Of a DNA stretch of 43,271 nucleotides, positions 40,641 through 43,271 are shown piece by piece (the stretch's first letter is position 1; each line of letters starts with the position of its first letter). The notes under the pieces are model-generated. The model had not been told where the DNA came from and searched no databases. It saw only the letters and a program-made list of their open reading frames with translations. Source of the stretch: Intestinimonas sp. (GTDB lineage Bacteria; Bacillota; Clostridia; Oscillospirales; Oscillospiraceae); contig NZ_JAPFEA010000060.1 in NCBI RefSeq assembly GCF_026169115.1, positions 1 to 43,271 of the forward strand. The letters are read 5' to 3'. The position numbers were made by a program, and so were the translations under genes.

Positions 40641-40670
40641 AACATAGCACATCCTCGCCATCCCCCGCAA
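40641..40670 (-). promoter_or_regulatory. Proposed promoter of the glycyl radical enzyme operon
   Basis: On the minus strand TTGCGG (40670-40665), an 18-nt spacer and TATGTT (40646-40641). Both hexamers are imperfect, so an activator is probably needed. Confidence 0.45.
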
Positions 40671-40697
40671 GGGTGGCCCTCGTTCTGCCGCTTTTTC

Positions 40698-40712
40698 TGT
40701 ACCAAGCGTACA
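40698..40712. promoter_or_regulatory. 15-nt dyad 3, probable PucR site (arm B)
   Basis: TGTACCAAGCGTACA, arms TGTAC/GTACA around 5 nt. It lies about 61 nt upstream of the proposed glycyl radical enzyme -10, close to the 64 nt seen for dyad 1 and the transporter promoter. Confidence 0.5.
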
Positions 40713-40729
40713 TTGCGCCTGTTTTTCAA

Positions 40730-40744
40730 TGTGCTGACTGCACA
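40730..40744. promoter_or_regulatory. 15-nt dyad 4, probable PucR site (arm B)
   Basis: TGTGCTGACTGCACA shares both arms with dyad 1. It is 32 nt (about three helical turns) from dyad 3 and about 71 nt upstream of the -10 of the PucR 2 gene. Confidence 0.55.
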
Positions 40745-40782
40745 CTTTTTACAATGGCTCTTTTTTTCTTTCCGCAATTCCT

Positions 40783-40811
40783 ATGCAAATACAACAACTT
40801 TTGTATATAAT
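40783..40811 (+). promoter_or_regulatory. Promoter of the PucR 2 gene
   Basis: A perfect TATAAT (40806-40811) with ATGCAA (40783-40788) 17 nt upstream. The ATG at 40876 has GAGGAGG 6 nt before it. Confidence 0.6.
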
Positions 40812-40875
40812 GTGTGCACCCAGATAAGACGGCGGTCCATGTCCGGTCCGCATTGCCGTCAGTGAGGAGGCAACC

Positions 40876-42441
40876 ATGTTCAGTCTGCGTTTTTTGCTCC
40901 GGCAGCTCTCCCCCTTTGTGGTGAGAGCCACCCTGGCGCCAGGACGGGACCTCTGTCCCGCCCAGACAGAGTTGCTCTATGACCAGAAGCTCCTGCTCGC
41001 TGACCACCTCTACCTGGGGGACTTGTCCTCATCCAGCGAAGTGCTGGCGCGCGCGGTTCCTCAGCCGGGGACTGTGGTCTTTCTCACTGGCGCCGTGGAC
41101 GCCCCGCTTCCGCCGGAGCCGCCGGAAGGCTGTACCCTGGTACTCTTTGCTTGCTCCATGCCTAAGCTTTACAACACCCTGTCCGAATACACCGGTCGTA
41201 TCGCCGCCTGGCGGCAGGAGTTCCAGGCCCTTACCGATCACGGAGGCGGTCTCCACGCCACGGTCGCCCTCACCGCCCGGCTGGCCGGCTTTCCCACCCT
41301 GCTATTGGACCAGACTGGCCGGGTGGTGGCAGGGGACGGCATGGCCCAGAGCACCTATCTGGCCAGCCAGACGGCAGCCACCGGCGCCCTCACCGCTCAG
41401 ACTGTTGAGGCCATCTTCTCCACTGCCGGGGCGGACGGGAGCAGCTTCTGGGACGTGCCGGGCACCGAGCTCCGGATCTACGGCTGCGCCTTCTCCTGCG
41501 ATGGAGCCCCTACGGGCATGATTCTGATCGAAAGCCGCCGTCAAGCGGTGTGTACCGACTTACAGGCTCTTTGCACCTGTTCCGCTGACATCCTCTGTCG
41601 TCGGCTTCTCTCCCAGGACCTGGATCGGCTGGGCTCCAGCTCCAAGCTGTTTCAGCAATGCTGGGCAGACATTGTGGAGCAGCGGCTCACCGGGACGGCG
41701 GACATCCGAGACGCCCTCTCCCATATGCCCTACCCGGTGGACGCCTTTGTCCAGGTCGGCGTCATCACCTTTGATGGCAGCAGTGGTATCCCGTATAACT
41801 ATCTGCTGGCCCGGCTCCGGGAGATCTTTCCCAACACCAACATCGCCGTCTACCGGAAAGACGTGGTCATCCTGCTCAGCTATGCCCAGCGTACCTTCCG
41901 ACCTGAGCTGCCCGGTCGGGCATCCCTCACCGCCCTGCTGGAGCGCTACGGCGGTTTTCTGGCCCTGAGCAATGGGACCCGAAAGCTGGAGTCCCTGAGC
42001 TCCATGTTCCTGCTGGCCCGGCGGACAGCTACTCTGGGACAGGCTCTGCGCAATGCGCCCAAAGAGCGTATCTTTTTTCACGAGGATTACAGCGTCTACT
42101 GCATCATCGACCTGTGCGTCCAGCGGTATATGGAGTTCAAAGGCAACGACGACGTGCTCTATCTCATCCACCCGGCGGTCATACACCTGACCCGCTACGA
42201 TCGAGACCACCACAGCAGCCTGCGGGACGTGCTTTATTACTACCTCATCAATGACCGCAACCTGGTCAAGACCGCCGCCGCTACCTATATGCATCGCAAT
42301 ACCGTCATCAACAAAGTCAACAAGATCATGGAGTTGCTGGACCTGGATCTGGAGGATGGCAACCTCCGGCAGCGCCTCATCCTCTCCTGCCAGTTCATCC
42401 GCTACTATGAAAACGTCATGAAGCGTGAGTTCCGACCATGA
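40876..42441 (+). CDS. PucR-family transcriptional regulator 2
   Basis: A 521-residue regulator with the same build as the one at 26685. The N-terminal sensor region (about 1-230) diverges from that of its paralogue; the middle resembles the CdaR/PucR connector with FFHEDYSVYCIIDLCVQRY, and the C-terminal helix-turn-helix has INDRNLVKTAAATYMHRNTV and INKVNKIMELLDLDLEDGNL. It is divergent from the glycyl radical enzyme gene across 303 nt that hold two dyads like those beside PucR 1. The different sensor halves suggest different but related inducers. Confidence 0.87.
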   Translation: MFSLRFLLRQLSPFVVRATLAPGRDLCPAQTELLYDQKLLLADHLYLGDLSSSSEVLARAVPQPGTVVFLTGAVDAPLPPEPPEGCTLVLFACSMPKLYNTLSEYTGRIAAWRQEFQALTDHGGGLHATVALTARLAGFPTLLLDQTGRVVAGDGMAQSTYLASQTAATGALTAQTVEAIFSTAGADGSSFWDVPGTELRIYGCAFSCDGAPTGMILIESRRQAVCTDLQALCTCSADILCRRLLSQDLDRLGSSSKLFQQCWADIVEQRLTGTADIRDALSHMPYPVDAFVQVGVITFDGSSGIPYNYLLARLREIFPNTNIAVYRKDVVILLSYAQRTFRPELPGRASLTALLERYGGFLALSNGTRKLESLSSMFLLARRTATLGQALRNAPKERIFFHEDYSVYCIIDLCVQRYMEFKGNDDVLYLIHPAVIHLTRYDRDHHSSLRDVLYYYLINDRNLVKTAAATYMHRNTVINKVNKIMELLDLDLEDGNLRQRLILSCQFIRYYENVMKREFRP

Positions 42442-42571
42442 GTGTTACAAGTGCCAGAGAATCGCTTGGATTTCAGAACTTCACGCAAAGGCTCCAACGG
42501 ATCGTCCATAGAAAAAGATAATTTCAGATAAATGTAGATTGCATGTTATTTTGTAGATTTTGAAAAAACAG

Positions 42572-42620
42572 AAACAGACAGGCCGGACAGCCCCAAAGGG
42601 CTGTCCGGCCTGTCTGTTTG
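42572..42620. terminator. Convergent bidirectional terminator
   Basis: A 22-bp stem (AAACAGACAGGCCGGACAGCCC and complement, loop CAAA) lies between the PucR 2 gene and the converging redoxin gene. The 130 nt before it (42442-42571) are A/T-rich and show no gene. Confidence 0.85.
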
Positions 42621-42659
42621 AGTGTCCTTGCAGCACACACTCTTATCATATGCCGTTCT

Positions 42660-43193
42660 TCAGGCAAGGGCGCTCAAAGTCTCGGCAGGATCAGGGAGAT
42701 CCTCTCCGGTAGCAGCGTAATGGCAATAGACAATCTTACCTTCAGCCACTCCAAAAACGGCTGGTAGACGCAGCGGATCACCACTGTCGGTACCATGGAC
42801 AAAGCCGGCATTCTTCGCTCTGGCAATCGCCTCCTGAACATGAGGACCTCCCAGTACCTCAGCGCTGGCCGCTGTACCGATTCCCCAACGCCGAAATAAC
42901 GCCTCGTCTCCACACAACACCGGGAACGGCCAACCGCCCACTGGGCTCTCTCGCTCCAAAACTGCTGGGTCACTGTCCACTATGGCCAGCATCCGCCAGC
43001 CTTTTTCCAAAAATACTTCCGCAGCCTGGGCCATGAGGAAAAGATGATACTGGGCCAGAACGCAGGACTGATCTCGAAGGAACCACAGGGCTGTTCGTCC
43101 ATCTTGAAGCCGTGCGGCAAGCCCCGCCTGTTTGCTTATGTGTGATAAAGAAGCAATAGAAGTGCAAAAAATTTTGCCGTTCCTATCCGACAC
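42660..43193 (-). CDS. Redoxin-like (AhpC/TSA) protein, 5' end doubtful
   Basis: A thioredoxin-fold peroxiredoxin-like protein of about 177 residues if read from GTG 43193. Recognisable parts are GRTALWFLRDQSCVLAQYHL (residues 32-51), MLAIVDSDPAVLE, WPFPVLCGDEALFRRWGI, an AGFVHGTDSGDPLRLPAVFG block and IVYCHYA. Relatives have CTLCQ at the active site; here only the first Cys remains (SCVLAQ). The first 25 residues do not look like the family N-terminus, no ribosome site precedes the GTG, and the GTG lies in an inverted repeat beside a recombinase end. The gene is probably truncated at its 5' end. Confidence 0.55.
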   Translation of the reverse strand: MSDRNGKIFCTSIASLSHISKQAGLAARLQDGRTALWFLRDQSCVLAQYHLFLMAQAAEVFLEKGWRMLAIVDSDPAVLERESPVGGWPFPVLCGDEALFRRWGIGTAASAEVLGGPHVQEAIARAKNAGFVHGTDSGDPLRLPAVFGVAEGKIVYCHYAATGEDLPDPAETLSALA

Positions 43194-43214
43194 TTGGCCA
43201 TTGTGTCGGATAGG
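43182..43214. other. Inverted repeat next to the recombinase end
   Basis: Perfect 12-nt arms CCTATCCGACAC (43182-43193) and GTGTCGGATAGG (43203-43214) surround 9 nt. On the minus strand a T6 run follows 10 nt later, so it could be a recombinase terminator, or part of the attachment region of the element. Confidence 0.5.
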
Positions 43215-43222
43215 TCGGGCGG

Positions 43223-43271
43223 TTATTCGGGCAAGTCAATCTTGCCGACAAAGCTGTAATAAATCTCAATG
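43223..43271 (-). CDS. C-terminal end of a probable site-specific recombinase
   Basis: Only 15 whole codons are inside the window, reading IEIYYSFVGKIDLPE then TAA. This ending resembles the C-termini of large serine recombinases of Firmicute integrative elements (DUF4368-type tail), but so short a stretch allows only a tentative call. It would mark an element that extends to the right of the window and abuts the redoxin gene. Confidence 0.4.
   Translation of the reverse strand, partial: IEIYYSFVGKIDLPE

Overview
The window is GC-rich DNA from an anaerobic, spore-forming Firmicute. The sporulation gene spoIIR, a cwlJ-gerQ pair, strong AGGAGG ribosome sites, MATE, PucR and CitMHS-type genes, and intergenic repeats of a kind common in gut Oscillospiraceae (Flavonifractor, Lawsonibacter or Intestinimonas-like bacteria) all fit this. 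The species assignment is inference; spore formation is well supported.

Layout. 1-352 is the end of an IS3-family element. 353-748 is an intergenic repeat patch. 749-3147 holds a secreted PepSY protein, a 67-residue protein and a WYL regulator. 3340-13408 is one long plus-strand operon for muropeptide salvage: L-Ala-D/L-Glu epimerase, oligopeptide ABC transporter (binding lipoprotein, two permeases, two ATPases), LD-carboxypeptidase, a serine hydrolase of class A beta-lactamase fold without signal peptide, and an NlpC/P60 endopeptidase. It resembles the Bacillus ykfABCD-dpp gene set and has TGAAAT/ATTTCA dyads at its promoter. 13.4-17.4 kb has a repeat patch, cwlJ-gerQ, spoIIR, a small membrane protein and a VanR-like response regulator without a kinase partner. 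17.4-17.8 kb is a tRNA-Met/Glu/Val transcription unit. 17.9-19.8 kb is an S-layer-homology protein fused end to end with the remnant of an acetamidase.

The most unusual part is 19.86-42.44 kb, a two-armed anaerobic acyl-CoA catabolic island. Arm A (minus, 25087 to 19859) is a CitMHS-type transporter, two proteins of the 2-hydroxyacyl-CoA dehydratase/benzoyl-CoA reductase family in which the expected Fe-S cysteines appear to be lost, and a family III CoA-transferase. It is divergent from a CapA-type metallophosphatase, a PucR regulator and a MATE exporter. Arm B has an acyl-CoA dehydrogenase with a family I CoA-transferase, a divergent TetR gene, and a glycyl radical enzyme with a MatC-like carrier, divergent from a second PucR regulator. 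The two PucR intergenic regions share 15-nt dyads (TGYRC-N5-GYACA), and a second dyad class (TGAAC-N2-GTTCA-like) links the CoA-transferase promoter with the glycyl radical enzyme promoter. The regulatory DNA thus suggests one co-ordinated pathway. Its substrate cannot be read from the sequence; a di- or tricarboxylic acid is a guess from the two transporters. No glycyl-radical activase and no dehydratase activator is present in the window. Between the arms lies a separate group: YczE/YitT-like membrane protein, TPR protein, DUF4037 and DUF4125.

The right edge has a redoxin-like gene whose 5' end abuts the last codons of what looks like a mobile-element recombinase.
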